Shown piece after piece: positions 1 through 8,767 of a stretch of 64,000 nucleotides of DNA. Below the pieces are notes generated by a model that had not been told where the DNA came from, ran no database searches, and saw nothing but the letters and a program-made list of their open reading frames with translations. Made by a program: the position numbers and the translations under genes. This DNA is from Tubulanus polymorphus. Taxonomy: Eukaryota > Nemertea > Palaeonemertea > Tubulaniformes > Tubulanidae. Location: assembly GCF_964204645.1 (NCBI RefSeq), contig NC_134031.1, positions 13,742,501 to 13,806,500 of the forward strand, in the 5' to 3' direction. How positions within the stretch are numbered: the first letter of the stretch is position 1; every line of letters starts with the position of its first letter.

Positions 1-1
1 A

Positions 2-55
2 AACGTCGAAACAGAAAATGAATCAGAACAAAAATTAACTAAAATAAATGAGTGA
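2..55 (+). CDS. C-terminal end of an upstream Polinton gene (partial)
   Basis: An open frame enters from the left edge and ends at TGA 53-55, encoding a 17-residue polar tail (NVETENESEQKLTKINE). It overlaps the start of the next gene by eight bases. That matches the tight packing elsewhere in this element, where integrase and ATPase also overlap by eight bases. The protein cannot be identified from this tail. The protease missing from the rest of the element is one candidate, but nothing in the sequence shows it. Confidence 0.4.
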   Translation, partial: NVETENESEQKLTKINE

Positions 56-407
56 TAGCGTTAAGAAAAAGCCTAGATCAGAGAAACAAATTAAATGGGC
101 AAGAGAATTAGGTAAAAGATCATCAGAATTAAAAAAAGCTAAGAAAAAGAAATTATCTGATATAAATGAATCTGATGGTATTGATTCAAATAATAATCCA
201 TCTGATTCTTCTAATGTTGGAAGTAATTATAAATTATATATTACAATTGGATTAGTAACAGTTATTATATTATCCGGTGTAATATATAAATCAAAATTCA
301 AATCTGATGATAAAGATGATTCCAATGATGATAAACCTATTATACCAGAAAATAAGTCAAATCATAAATCAAATGAAAATAAATCTAAAATATTATTAAT
401 GGATTAA
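48..407 (+). CDS. Small basic protein with one membrane segment
   Basis: This 119-residue protein has three parts. Residues 1-40 are strongly basic, with a block KKKPRSEKQIKWARELGKRS followed by a Lys-rich run. A Ser/Asn/Asp-rich linker follows. Residues about 62-81 are hydrophobic (LYITIGLVTVIILSGVIY) and read as a transmembrane helix. The tail is charged. The start lies in the context ATAAATGA, the pre-start motif shared by most genes of this element. The basic head could bind DNA or membrane lipid. I do not recognise a named family, and a virion membrane protein is only an inference. Confidence 0.75.
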   Translation: MSDSVKKKPRSEKQIKWARELGKRSSELKKAKKKKLSDINESDGIDSNNNPSDSSNVGSNYKLYITIGLVTVIILSGVIYKSKFKSDDKDDSNDDKPIIPENKSNHKSNENKSKILLMD

Positions 408-410
408 AAT

Positions 411-1499
411 ATGATGAAAAAAGAACAATATTTGAGAGATTTATATTATAACCCAGAAAGTGAAGTATCATATTCAAGTGTTTCGGAATTATGGGATAAA
501 ATTAAATCTGATAAAGAAAAAATAAAATATAGTGAATTAAAATCATGGTTACAAAATCAACCCACATATCAAATTCATAAAAAGATGGATAAAAAATATT
601 TAACAAGAAAAGTAATGGTTTCATATATCGATCAACAATGGCAAGCTGATTTAATTGATATGAAGAACTTAGAAGAATACAACAAAGGATATTTCTGGAT
701 ACTGAATGTTATAGATATATTCAGTAGATACGCATGGAGTATCCCGATTAAAAATAAAACTGGTATAGAAGTTACAAATTCTTTCAAATTAATATTTAAA
801 GAAGCTATTCCAGATAAGATACAATTTGATGAAGGTAAGGAATTTTATAACAAACATTTTAAAAAACTATTAATTGATAACGATGTAGAATATTTTTCAA
901 CACATTCAGATAAAAAAGCATCTGTTATAGAAAGATTTAATAAAACATTGAAAACTAGAATGTGGAAATATTTCACCGCTAATGAAACATATAAATATAT
1001 CGATGTGTTAGATGATTTAGTGAAAGGTTATAATAATTCTAAACATAGTTCTATAAATATGAAACCTATACAAGCTAGAAAAGAAGATAATTCGGAAATA
1101 GTTTGGAATAATTTATATGGCGCATTTGTTACACATGATTTTGGAGAACCTAAATTTAAAATAGGACAACATGTTAGAATTTCTAAATATCGAAAAACAT
1201 TTTATAAAGGTTATACCCCTAATTTTACTGAAGAAATATTCAAGATTAAAAAGATAATATTAACTAAACCATTTGTTTATAAACTAGAAGATTTAAAAGA
1301 TGAAGAAATATTAGGTTATTTTTATGAACAAGAATTATCATTAGTACCAAATCCAGATGAAATAGAATACAAAATAGAAAAGGTATTGAAAACAAAAACT
1401 CTTAAAGGAAAAAAGTATTCTTTGGTGAAATATAAAGGATATGATGATAAATTTAATGAATGGATTTTATCTAGTAAAATTAAAAGAATAAATGAATAA
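411..1499 (+). CDS. int: Polinton retroviral-type integrase (DDE) with C-terminal chromodomain
   Basis: The protein (362 residues) should catalyse strand transfer of element ends into host DNA. Residues about 20-60 hold the N-terminal region usual in Polinton integrases (SSVSELWDKIK, then SWLQNQPTYQIHK). The RNase-H-fold core shows the three acidic residues: Asp in QADLID (about 79), Asp in IQFDEGKEF (about 140) and Glu in ASVIERFN (about 174), with 33 residues between the last two. The core also contains VIDIFSRYAW. Residues about 316-360 form a chromodomain (YKIEKVLK then VKYKGYDDKFNEW), which in relatives is thought to bind modified histones and steer insertion. The frame is intact and all three catalytic residues are present. 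It starts three bases after the upstream stop and overlaps the ATPase by eight bases, so the two may share a transcript. Confidence 0.97.
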   Translation: MMKKEQYLRDLYYNPESEVSYSSVSELWDKIKSDKEKIKYSELKSWLQNQPTYQIHKKMDKKYLTRKVMVSYIDQQWQADLIDMKNLEEYNKGYFWILNVIDIFSRYAWSIPIKNKTGIEVTNSFKLIFKEAIPDKIQFDEGKEFYNKHFKKLLIDNDVEYFSTHSDKKASVIERFNKTLKTRMWKYFTANETYKYIDVLDDLVKGYNNSKHSSINMKPIQARKEDNSEIVWNNLYGAFVTHDFGEPKFKIGQHVRISKYRKTFYKGYTPNFTEEIFKIKKIILTKPFVYKLEDLKDEEILGYFYEQELSLVPNPDEIEYKIEKVLKTKTLKGKKYSLVKYKGYDDKFNEWILSSKIKRINE

Positions 1500-2106
1500 A
1501 GATTTATTTATATTTGAACCACATAATATGTTAGTTACTGGAGTTACAAATTGTGGTAAAACACACTTCATATTAGATTTGTTAGAAACTATTTATAAGA
1601 ATCATTTTGATAATATAATATTATTCTGTCCTACATATGAAATGAATGAAACGTATAATAGAGATATAGTTTTTAAAGATAAAAAGTTTATTATATTAAA
1701 TTCTAAAACAGTGAAAGAAAATTTAGATAATTGTATAAAAATTGCATTAGATATTTTTAAAGGATCAAATACATTATTTATTATTGATGATTGCGCAAAT
1801 TTACATGATTCTAAAATTAGAGAAAGTGAGTTATGTTATTTAGCTTTCTCTGGTAGACATTTTGGGATAACAACATGGGTTTTAAATCAAAAATATAATT
1901 CAATTGTTAAAGACTTTAGGGAGAATATAAGATTTCTAGTTTTATTCTACAACAAAGATAGAAAATCTATGCAACAATCATTGGAAGAAAATCAAATTAT
2001 ACCTCCTGAATTACATGATGAATATATGAATAAATTAAAGAATAATAAAGGTTCAAAATTATTACTGAGATTACAATTTCCATATGAATACAAATTTATA
2101 AAATAA
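1492..2106 (+). CDS. atp: A32/FtsK-type genome packaging ATPase
   Basis: The 204-residue protein matches the compact packaging ATPases of Polintons and related viruses, which pump the genome into the capsid. The Walker A loop is at residues 17-24 (GVTNCGKT). The Walker B strand is LFIIDDC near residue 100, preceded by a long helix-rich stretch. The motif SGRHFGITTWVLNQ after Walker B fits the sensor region of this family, with Gln as the likely polar sensor residue. The start codon lies inside the end of the integrase gene, in the context GAATAAATGAA. The frame is intact. Confidence 0.92.
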   Translation: MNKDLFIFEPHNMLVTGVTNCGKTHFILDLLETIYKNHFDNIILFCPTYEMNETYNRDIVFKDKKFIILNSKTVKENLDNCIKIALDIFKGSNTLFIIDDCANLHDSKIRESELCYLAFSGRHFGITTWVLNQKYNSIVKDFRENIRFLVLFYNKDRKSMQQSLEENQIIPPELHDEYMNKLKNNKGSKLLLRLQFPYEYKFIK

Positions 2107-2128
2107 CTATTTGTATACCTATGTATTA

Positions 2129-2188
2129 GATACCCTAATACCTGATACCCTAATACCTGATACCCTAATACCTGTTACCCTATTAGAT
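2129..2188. repeat. 15-bp tandem repeat between convergent genes
   Basis: Four copies of a 15-bp unit (GATACCCTAATACCT; the last copy is diverged) lie between the ATPase stop and the stop of the convergent zinc-finger gene. It is the only repeat in the coding part of the element. Its position between two 3' ends suggests a role in transcript termination or replication, but it may simply be slippage. It resembles telomere sequence (CCCTAA) only superficially. Confidence 0.8.
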
Positions 2189-2241
2189 ACCTTAAATAAT
2201 TTAAACCCCCTTTTTTTATTTACTATTATTTTATACAATTT

Positions 2242-3186
2242 TCAACCTTTATTATTTTTGAGTGTTAGATAATCAATTTCTGAATCACTTTCACTATCAG
2301 ATGACTCTAACAACATATTTAAATGCTCTACCGAATCTACATTAACATCTTTATAATTTTTTTTCACCTTTTTCACCTTTTTCACCTTTTTTTCCTTTTT
2401 TATCTTTTTTACCTCATCATCAATAGTTGTTTCATTTTTTAACTTATTCTTCCAATCAAATTTATTATTATTTTCTACTTTAAGTTTTATAGAATCTTTA
2501 TTATCAATATGTTTAACTGTAACTATATCATCATGTGGGTCATGTGGGTGTATGGCATCATTTTCATTATCATCTTTATTAGTGTTTGCTCCTAATATTT
2601 CATTTACAGTGTTTGATCCTAATATTTCATTAGCATCGGTTAAATCTAATTCATCTTTATTAGGTGTTGCTGATAATAAATCTTCATACATTTTTTCACC
2701 ATTTACTTTTTTATTTGAAACAAACTTTGTAACATATCTAAATGGGTGTTCTATAAATTCTTTTTTACCAACACGTTCTATAACATTAGTAATATGTGAA
2801 TTTGTATTCATATGTTTATTCCAATTTGATGGAGCGTTTGAAAATTCACCATTACAATAACCACAATAATTTCTATTTTCACTAACATCTAATATTATTG
2901 CATTATTTGATGTAGAAGGTATTATATTATTTGATGTAGAAGGTATTACAGATGTAGAAGGTATTATATTATTTGATGTAGAAGGTATTACATTATTATC
3001 AATTACATTACTTAAATTATCAACAACACCACTTTTATTATTATCGATTTCTATCAGTTTAGTTTTATAATTTTTAAAAATAGGATCAAATATCAAAGCT
3101 ATATTACAAGGTATTACATAATATAAACCATCATTATTTTCATGTGTATCGATGTAAGGAATATGTTTATATACTTTACCTTCCAT
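2242..3186 (-). CDS. Zinc-finger protein with low-complexity repeats, function unknown
   Basis: This 314-residue protein has no recognised family as a whole. Residues about 66-96 carry four copies of an IIPSTSNN-like repeat. Residues about 105-130 hold a C2H2-type finger (CGYC, then a His pair in HMNTNSH) of the same layout as the fingers at the start of the polymerase. A Lys-rich tract (KKEKKVKKVKKVKK) lies near residue 270, and the C-terminus is acidic and Ser-rich. Finger plus basic tract suggests nucleic-acid binding, perhaps as a virion core or regulatory protein; that is inference. It is the last gene of the minus-strand block. The start context is ATAAATGG. Confidence 0.75.
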   Translation of the reverse strand: MEGKVYKHIPYIDTHENNDGLYYVIPCNIALIFDPIFKNYKTKLIEIDNNKSGVVDNLSNVIDNNVIPSTSNNIIPSTSVIPSTSNNIIPSTSNNAIILDVSENRNYCGYCNGEFSNAPSNWNKHMNTNSHITNVIERVGKKEFIEHPFRYVTKFVSNKKVNGEKMYEDLLSATPNKDELDLTDANEILGSNTVNEILGANTNKDDNENDAIHPHDPHDDIVTVKHIDNKDSIKLKVENNNKFDWKNKLKNETTIDDEVKKIKKEKKVKKVKKVKKNYKDVNVDSVEHLNMLLESSDSESDSEIDYLTLKNNKG

Positions 3187-3218
3187 TTATTATATATATT
3201 TTTATTAAAGTTAAAATT

Positions 3219-4466
3219 TTAATACATAACACTATCTAATTGTGAATTTATAATATTTAATTGTGCGTCAGATATAATATAAATATGCATTTTAAAATTT
3301 TTGATTCCCTTTTTCTTTGTCATGAATAATTGTATTCCATCTTTTGTATTTTGTAATTTTTTCCCAGAACCATGTAATGAATTATCCTCTGTTGTTCTAA
3401 AATCTAACCATAATGCAAATTTATTACCGGTATAATAATCAATTTGATTAATGTTACAATTTTCAGATGATTTTACTTTTTCATTCATAAAATGTTTTTT
3501 AATTTCTACCCATTGATCTATCATTCTCATTCCTTGACAAAATATTTTATTTGCTATTCCTTCGATAGTTATTTCTACTTTTGTTATTTCAGGATTATAA
3601 TAATTATCAACATTTATTGCACCATTAGTATACGTTCCAATGGTAAAAAATATTAATATACCTTTAATAGATCTTCTAGGAAAGTTAATATTCTCATTAA
3701 TTATTTCATCATTTGCATTAATAGTTACAGTTTTAAATTTATCAATATAATCATATAATAATGAAAATCCTTGATTGTATTGAGTTTGAATTATACTTGA
3801 AATATTTTCATCAGTTACTGTATCATATTCTAAACATATATTCGATAATTTATAACTCATATCTTTATTAACGCTAGATAATACAATTTCATTTACAGGA
3901 GCAAATGTTATCTCAAATATAATATCTTCTTGAATTGCGTATTTATATAAAGGTGCATTATTATTTATCAATTCAAAGTCTAATGGAATTTTATATTTGC
4001 TTCCATATATACTTTTTATCAATTTATCTACATCATTTGTTAATATTGCGCTATTAGCTTCTGATCTTAATTTATTTTGGTTTTCTGATTGGATGCCTTG
4101 AAATATCATATTATTTCTATTTTCTTTAGTTAACCATAAATCTTTATAATGCATAAATAAATTATAATCATCTAATGAGAAAACTGTTTCTGGACCAATC
4201 TTTATTGTTAACTTTTTAATCAAATATCTTCCAACATTATCAACGACATAATTATTATTATTACCGATTACTTTTATATCGGCTGATAAATAAATACTGT
4301 TTGGAACATAAAAAGTATTTTGTGTTAATCTAGGAATTCTAACATATAAAGTTTCATCGGGATTAATATTTGAAGGGTTATGAGTAATTATATGATGTGA
4401 TCTTTCTGCTTTAATAGCATTAGATATTCTAGAAATCTTAGAGGGACTTATATAACTCCCACTCAT
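3219..4466 (-). CDS. Putative major capsid protein (double jelly-roll type)
   Basis: The 415-residue protein is rich in beta-strand-like segments throughout, with few helices and no membrane segment. The first half includes YVPNSIYLSADIKV and RYLIKKLTIKIGPETVFSLD, then DYNLFMHYKDLWL. This pattern resembles the first barrel of Polinton/adintovirus hexons, where a strand carrying the DNA-proximal loop leads to an aromatic-rich helix. The second half has ITKVEITIEGI and a C-terminus with DGIQLFMTK and FKMHIYIISDAQLNI, like the closing strands of the second barrel. It is shorter than many Polinton capsid proteins (often above 500). Alternatives are a minor capsid or other beta-rich virion protein. 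The assignment rests on pattern and context, not a search. Confidence 0.62.
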   Translation of the reverse strand: MSGSYISPSKISRISNAIKAERSHHIITHNPSNINPDETLYVRIPRLTQNTFYVPNSIYLSADIKVIGNNNNYVVDNVGRYLIKKLTIKIGPETVFSLDDYNLFMHYKDLWLTKENRNNMIFQGIQSENQNKLRSEANSAILTNDVDKLIKSIYGSKYKIPLDFELINNNAPLYKYAIQEDIIFEITFAPVNEIVLSSVNKDMSYKLSNICLEYDTVTDENISSIIQTQYNQGFSLLYDYIDKFKTVTINANDEIINENINFPRRSIKGILIFFTIGTYTNGAINVDNYYNPEITKVEITIEGIANKIFCQGMRMIDQWVEIKKHFMNEKVKSSENCNINQIDYYTGNKFALWLDFRTTEDNSLHGSGKKLQNTKDGIQLFMTKKKGIKNFKMHIYIISDAQLNIINSQLDSVMY

Positions 4467-4486
4467 TTATTTAACAAAAAAAATTA
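4467..4486 (-). promoter_or_regulatory. Late-promoter-like motif before the capsid gene
   Basis: Read on the minus strand, an unbroken T-run is followed by a short spacer and TAAATAAATGA, the last ATG being the start codon. The same layout precedes most genes of the element. Confidence 0.5.
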
Positions 4487-4511
4487 ATTATTTATTTTTT
4501 GATATCATAGT

Positions 4512-6206
4512 TTACTTGATATTTTTTGATATCATATTTACTAAACCAAAAATAATAGCACTTACAACTGTAATTAAAAATAAAATAATATGTTCAGCAG
4601 CAAAGTTAATAATGTTTCCTGCAGATTTCAATATAAAACCAACAATTGAAGCAATAATTCCTGGTAAAGCTGCAGCAGATTTCTTTGATAGTTCCCATAA
4701 ATATTTTGCTAATTTCTTTAAACCATCCTTAACTTTATCTTGTATAGAATTATTACCTGGAGGTTTATCTGGTTTATTGGGAGTGGGAGTAGGAGTAGAT
4801 TTCAAAGCATTTGATATAGCTAAACCAATTGTTGTAAATAACATAGTTACAGCTGTTAGAATTGAAAGAATTGTTATTCCTTCTAATTTAAATAATAACT
4901 TTATTCTGTCTTTTAATGATATTTCAGAATTTGGTTTAATCAATAAATCTTTAAAAATAACTTTTAATCTATTTATATTATAATCATATGATTTTAACAA
5001 TAATTTAATTTCTTCTTTTTGTAATTCTATGTTATATTCTAAATCATCTTTTTCTTTTTCTAAATATGCATTTCTTTTTTTAAATTCAATTTCTTCAATA
5101 ACTTTATTATCTCTATCTAATTTTAGTTGTTCTATTTCTTTATTTTTATCAGTTAATTCTTTTTTTAAAGTTCTAATTTTAAAATCTCTTATACTTTTAT
5201 CATGCGCAATTTTATCAGCTGATTCTTGCGTACCTTTAATTTCTCTACGTGTTTGTTCAGGAAATGCTTCTAATTCATCATCAGTTAAATCAAATAATCC
5301 TTTTTCTAGTAAATATTGCAGTCGATTTATTCCAGTACTATTCATTTCTTCTTCTGAATCTCTTAATCTATCAATTTGTTTTTCTAATTGTAATTTACTT
5401 GAATCATTATCAATTTGTTGAGTGTCTCTTCTCGATGTTTCGGGTGTTGAAGATCTTAATCTATCTAATCGATTTCTATTCTCTTCCATTTCTGGATCAA
5501 AATCAGTAGGATTTGGATTTGGATTTTTAAATGGTGAATATTTGTTTATATCAATATTAGGAATTGGTTCTTCTTCATTTATTCTATCGATTGCATTCCA
5601 TATAATTCTGAGAAATTCTCTACCACCTTTTGAACCTTCAATTGTAGATAATGCTCGCATTCCGGGTTCAAAAATATTTTCTTGACCCATTCTAGATAAT
5701 TGAATTGATACAGTATTCCTATTTAATTCAAGATTATAATACCATGAATCATTTTTAAATTCTAAATTATTCGTGAAATATGGGTCATCTTTAAAAATTT
5801 GTTCTACAATATCTTCAGTATCAATTTCATCTATTACAACTTTTGGTAATAGTTCGTTAACAATTGTATCTGTTACTCTAGATTTCATTTTATATAATTC
5901 CATAGGTTTATCAGGATATTTTTCTTGTTGTTCTACTAATAGTTTCATAAATTCTTTTCTTTCTGTTCTAGTTGAAATTCTGCCCCTTTCAGGAGCTTCT
6001 AAATATTTATTTAATTTTTCACGTAATTCGGGATCATCATCATAATCATCATCATAATCATCATCTTCGCCTAAATTAGTATTATATGCTGATTCATCAT
6101 CATTATCAATATTAGTTTCTGCATCATTATAATCATCATCAATATATCCTTCATTATTATTTCCCATTTCTCCCATTTCATAATCTTCTCCACCTTCTAC
6201 ATCCAT
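4512..6206 (-). CDS. Acidic coiled-coil membrane protein, function unknown
   Basis: The protein (564 residues) has a very acidic N-terminus (residues 1-65, runs such as DDDYDDDYDDD). A mixed central region follows, then a charged heptad-like stretch at about 330-425 that should form a coiled coil. One hydrophobic segment lies at about 445-472 (ITILSILTAVTMLFTTIGLA). A Pro/Thr linker follows (STPTPTPNKPDKPP), and further hydrophobic segments fill the last 50 residues (GIIASIVGFIL, IILFLITVVSAIIFGLV). The arrangement suggests a membrane-anchored structural protein. I do not recognise a named family. It lies 17 bases downstream of the 462-residue gene and just upstream of the capsid gene. The start context is GTAAATGG. 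Confidence 0.75.
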   Translation of the reverse strand: MDVEGGEDYEMGEMGNNNEGYIDDDYNDAETNIDNDDESAYNTNLGEDDDYDDDYDDDPELREKLNKYLEAPERGRISTRTERKEFMKLLVEQQEKYPDKPMELYKMKSRVTDTIVNELLPKVVIDEIDTEDIVEQIFKDDPYFTNNLEFKNDSWYYNLELNRNTVSIQLSRMGQENIFEPGMRALSTIEGSKGGREFLRIIWNAIDRINEEEPIPNIDINKYSPFKNPNPNPTDFDPEMEENRNRLDRLRSSTPETSRRDTQQIDNDSSKLQLEKQIDRLRDSEEEMNSTGINRLQYLLEKGLFDLTDDELEAFPEQTRREIKGTQESADKIAHDKSIRDFKIRTLKKELTDKNKEIEQLKLDRDNKVIEEIEFKKRNAYLEKEKDDLEYNIELQKEEIKLLLKSYDYNINRLKVIFKDLLIKPNSEISLKDRIKLLFKLEGITILSILTAVTMLFTTIGLAISNALKSTPTPTPNKPDKPPGNNSIQDKVKDGLKKLAKYLWELSKKSAAALPGIIASIVGFILKSAGNIINFAAEHIILFLITVVSAIIFGLVNMISKNIK

Positions 6207-6222
6207 TTACATAATAAAAAAA

Positions 6223-7611
6223 TTAAAATTTAAAATATAATATTCCTCCGATTACAATTCCTATACAAGTTATAGCTAATTTAGTATTTTCATGTGATTT
6301 ATTATCATCATTTAGTTTAATTATATCATGTTGAATTTTATCGGTTCTATTATTTTCTGATGTATTGTAATCTTTTATTTTAGAATCATTATTTAATTTA
6401 ATATTCTTAGTTTTAGTTTCAGTTGATTGAATATGTTTTTTATTTTTTTCACCTTCCATTAATTTTGGAGCAGTAATAATCTTTTTATTTATATCATTTA
6501 ATCCAAATGAATTATTTATTGTTGCAGTTTTAATTAGATTATTATAACCAATTATGTTTCCCATCTTTAATACTAAATCATTAGAAATAATTAATAGATT
6601 AGGGCCTATACAATAATTAAGTCTTACATGAGATTTATCTAAATAATTTTGATATCTTATAATGTTTTCTGGAATCGATCTATTTTTATCATTATGAATT
6701 GAATCTTCAAATAAAACTTTAAATTGTTTTTGTGTATCAAATGATGTATTCAAATTTCCAATTATCGGTGATCTTGTTTCAACTTGTGATCCTAGAATAC
6801 AAATCAAATAAGTTCTAATAGATTGATTTATTCTTTCTATACCTGATTTTGTAAAACCTTCACTATTCTCTAAAATAAAATATACCCAACCATTATTGTT
6901 TTCTTGTTTTAAATTATCATAAAATTTCGGTAATTTATTGAAATTTAATGTTTCTAAATCCTTTGTTTCTATTTTACCATAACCTAATTTTTTATTATAG
7001 ATATTATAAAAACTATTAGATGGTATAGGAAGTGCGCAATATTCTGCAATCTTTCTAGGGCAAGGAAGTGATCTTATTGTTCCAATTTTTGTTCTAAAAT
7101 CAGAATTATTTATATCTATATTAAATTCATTACAAATCTTATAAAACTTAGATAAATTAATATTATTATCTAATTCTTTAAAATATCTAGATCCTGGTAA
7201 AGCGCACTCTAATTCATTTAATATTATTCTGATTTGAAAGTATGTATGAAATCTAAATAAACTTTGAATTAGTTTATATTTAGAATTATTCAAATGATCA
7301 TTCCAACTAATTCCACAACCTGTTGTTGCACAATAAACAGCAAAATTTAATTGATTCTGCCAATACTTCATATTAGATTTTAATAACCATTGTTTTTCAT
7401 CTTTCAATTTTTTAAAATTAATTGAATATACATGAAATATATTTTCCATCTTTGCATTAAAATTATTAGTTTCAGTAACATAAATATATAAATTAGTTAA
7501 TGAATCTAAAACTTCATTTCTATATGTAATATCTTTATTAAAATCTATTGCTGGAATATTATATTTAATTGATTTATTATATTGGAACGCTTTTGGAAAA
7601 CTATCTACCAT
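6223..7611 (-). CDS. Protein with C-terminal membrane anchor, function unknown
   Basis: This 462-residue protein has a long globular region (1 to about 370) with many Asn and aromatic residues. A Lys/Asn-rich low-complexity linker follows (about 375-440), then one C-terminal hydrophobic segment (LAITCIGIVIGGILYF) ending almost at the stop. It reads as a tail-anchored protein. The globular part contains several Cys and Trp (YCATTGCGISWNDH) but no motif I can name. The neighbours are membrane proteins on both sides, which argues for a virion or assembly role. The start lies in TATAAATGG. Confidence 0.75.
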   Translation of the reverse strand: MVDSFPKAFQYNKSIKYNIPAIDFNKDITYRNEVLDSLTNLYIYVTETNNFNAKMENIFHVYSINFKKLKDEKQWLLKSNMKYWQNQLNFAVYCATTGCGISWNDHLNNSKYKLIQSLFRFHTYFQIRIILNELECALPGSRYFKELDNNINLSKFYKICNEFNIDINNSDFRTKIGTIRSLPCPRKIAEYCALPIPSNSFYNIYNKKLGYGKIETKDLETLNFNKLPKFYDNLKQENNNGWVYFILENSEGFTKSGIERINQSIRTYLICILGSQVETRSPIIGNLNTSFDTQKQFKVLFEDSIHNDKNRSIPENIIRYQNYLDKSHVRLNYCIGPNLLIISNDLVLKMGNIIGYNNLIKTATINNSFGLNDINKKIITAPKLMEGEKNKKHIQSTETKTKNIKLNNDSKIKDYNTSENNRTDKIQHDIIKLNDDNKSHENTKLAITCIGIVIGGILYFKF

Positions 7612-7627
7612 TTATATAATTAAAAAA
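7612..7627 (-). promoter_or_regulatory. Late-promoter-like motif before the 462-residue gene
   Basis: On the minus strand a T-run, a short spacer and TATAAATGG lead into the start codon. The whole spacer to the upstream gene is only 16 bases, so the signal has to sit here or inside the upstream coding region. Confidence 0.45.
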
Positions 7628-8062
7628 TTAATAATTTATTAATTCTTTAAATAATTTATCTTGTTCTTCAACTGTTATATGACCATTTAAACTTATTATA
7701 TAATCTAGTGTATTCTTTAATTTATTAATTTCTTTTATATTAGTTTTGATTTTTTCTTTATTACTTTTTATATTTAATTTTGAACTTATACCAGTTAAAA
7801 CACTTGAACTTAATCCTAACACACCAATTGATATAGCTAAAGGTGTTAATGGACTGAATATTGCTAGAAATGTTATTACAGAACTAATTGTAACCGAACC
7901 ACTTATAATCAAATAATATATAATTTTACTTTTTAAATATTTTTTCTTTTTTATCTTTAAGTCACTTTCAAATTCTAATATTTGTTTTTCTAAATATGTT
8001 TTTAATTTAGTTTTATTTATATCATGAGGAATAATATCAATACTATCAACTTTATCTTCCAT
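7628..8062 (-). CDS. Small protein with a double membrane hairpin
   Basis: The protein (144 residues) starts with a charged helical stretch (residues about 20-48). Two adjacent hydrophobic segments follow (IIYYLIISGSVTISSVITFLA and PLTPLAISIGVLGLSSSVLTG, about 48-93), then a Lys-rich amphipathic helix. The layout is that of a membrane hairpin flanked by cytoplasmic or virion-interior helices. It belongs to no family I recognise. It is one of a run of three consecutive small TM genes. Confidence 0.72.
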   Translation of the reverse strand: MEDKVDSIDIIPHDINKTKLKTYLEKQILEFESDLKIKKKKYLKSKIIYYLIISGSVTISSVITFLAIFSPLTPLAISIGVLGLSSSVLTGISSKLNIKSNKEKIKTNIKEINKLKNTLDYIISLNGHITVEEQDKLFKELINY

Positions 8063-8081
8063 TTATTTAGAATAAAATTTA
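8063..8081 (-). promoter_or_regulatory. Late-promoter-like motif before the 144-residue gene
   Basis: On the minus strand a T-rich stretch precedes TAAATAAATGG, with the final ATG as start codon. The upstream stop is about 20 bases away. Confidence 0.45.
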
Positions 8082-8504
8082 CTAATTAGTAAATTCATAA
8101 GCAACAAATATAACAATAACTGTTCCACCTAAAATCCAAATTATTTCATATTTCTGTTGTTCTTTACTTGGGGTATAATAATCTGATAATATGGGTTTGT
8201 ATAGATGTAATTTTTCTTTATTTGTTACTGCGTTATATAAACTCATTGCATCATCAACTGATTGAAAATCTCTATGTGAAATCTTCTGATCATATAATTC
8301 CTTGTTAATATAATCCATATAGTTTTGTCTCTTTTCTCTATATTCTTCTGCATCTTTATTATATTTCTCTAACGCTAAATTATGTCTTTTTTGTTCTCCT
8401 AATGAACCATTTTTATCAATATGTTTAAATAAATAACCACCACCAGTAAATGCTAAAGCGTTAACGATTGCCGATCCTATAATAGTTATAATTGCAGAAG
8501 CCAT
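8082..8504 (-). CDS. Small two-TM protein
   Basis: The 140-residue protein has an N-terminal hydrophobic segment (ASAIITIIGSAIVNALAF, residues 2-20) followed by GGGYLF. A central charged helical region (about 35-110) is rich in Lys, Tyr and Asp, and a C-terminal membrane segment follows (IIWILGGTVIVIFVAYEF). Both ends would be membrane-embedded with a soluble loop between. No family is recognised. The start context is CTAAATAAATGG after a clean T-run. Confidence 0.72.
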   Translation of the reverse strand: MASAIITIIGSAIVNALAFTGGGYLFKHIDKNGSLGEQKRHNLALEKYNKDAEEYREKRQNYMDYINKELYDQKISHRDFQSVDDAMSLYNAVTNKEKLHLYKPILSDYYTPSKEQQKYEIIWILGGTVIVIFVAYEFTN

Positions 8505-8521
8505 TTATTTAGCAAAAAAAT
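8505..8521 (-). promoter_or_regulatory. Late-promoter-like motif before the 140-residue gene
   Basis: On the minus strand TTTTTTT is followed by GC and TAAATAAATGG. This is one of the cleanest examples of the shared pre-start motif. Confidence 0.5.
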
Positions 8522-8528
8522 TATGCAT

Positions 8529-8750
8529 TTATATGGGAGGAATATATTTTTGTTTTTCTAAATAATCAATAGTTAAATTAGATAAAGTAACTGCTAATGT
8601 TAACTTTAGAATATCATTTATATCAAATCTATCAACATTAACACTTCCCATTTTGAATACTTTTTTTAATACCATTGAATAACCAACAGTTCCAACTGAT
8701 AGTAATGCGCCATTATATAATCCAGTTATTATCCACTTATTATCACTCAT
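8529..8750 (-). CDS. Very small two-segment hydrophobic protein
   Basis: This 73-residue protein has a hydrophobic segment near the N-terminus (WIITGLYNGALLSVGTVGYSMVL) and a second, weaker one (ILKLTLAVTLSNLTIDYL) near the C-terminus. It lies between other small membrane genes, is preceded by a T-run and ATAAATGA, and leaves only three bases to the upstream stop. The packing and shared start motif support it as a real gene despite its length. Function is unknown. Confidence 0.65.
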   Translation of the reverse strand: MSDNKWIITGLYNGALLSVGTVGYSMVLKKVFKMGSVNVDRFDINDILKLTLAVTLSNLTIDYLEKQKYIPPI

Positions 8751-8767
8751 TTATTAATCAAAAAAAT
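8751..8767 (-). promoter_or_regulatory. Late-promoter-like motif overlapping the end of the upstream gene
   Basis: On the minus strand TTTTTTTGATTAATAAATGA runs from the last codons of the 117-residue gene into the start of the 73-residue gene, so the motif partly overlaps coding sequence. Confidence 0.45.

Noticed and set aside
2129-2188. Telomere-like CCCTAA repeats
   Set aside because: The unit is 15 bp (GATACCCTAATACCT), not a six-base telomere repeat, and lies between two genes.
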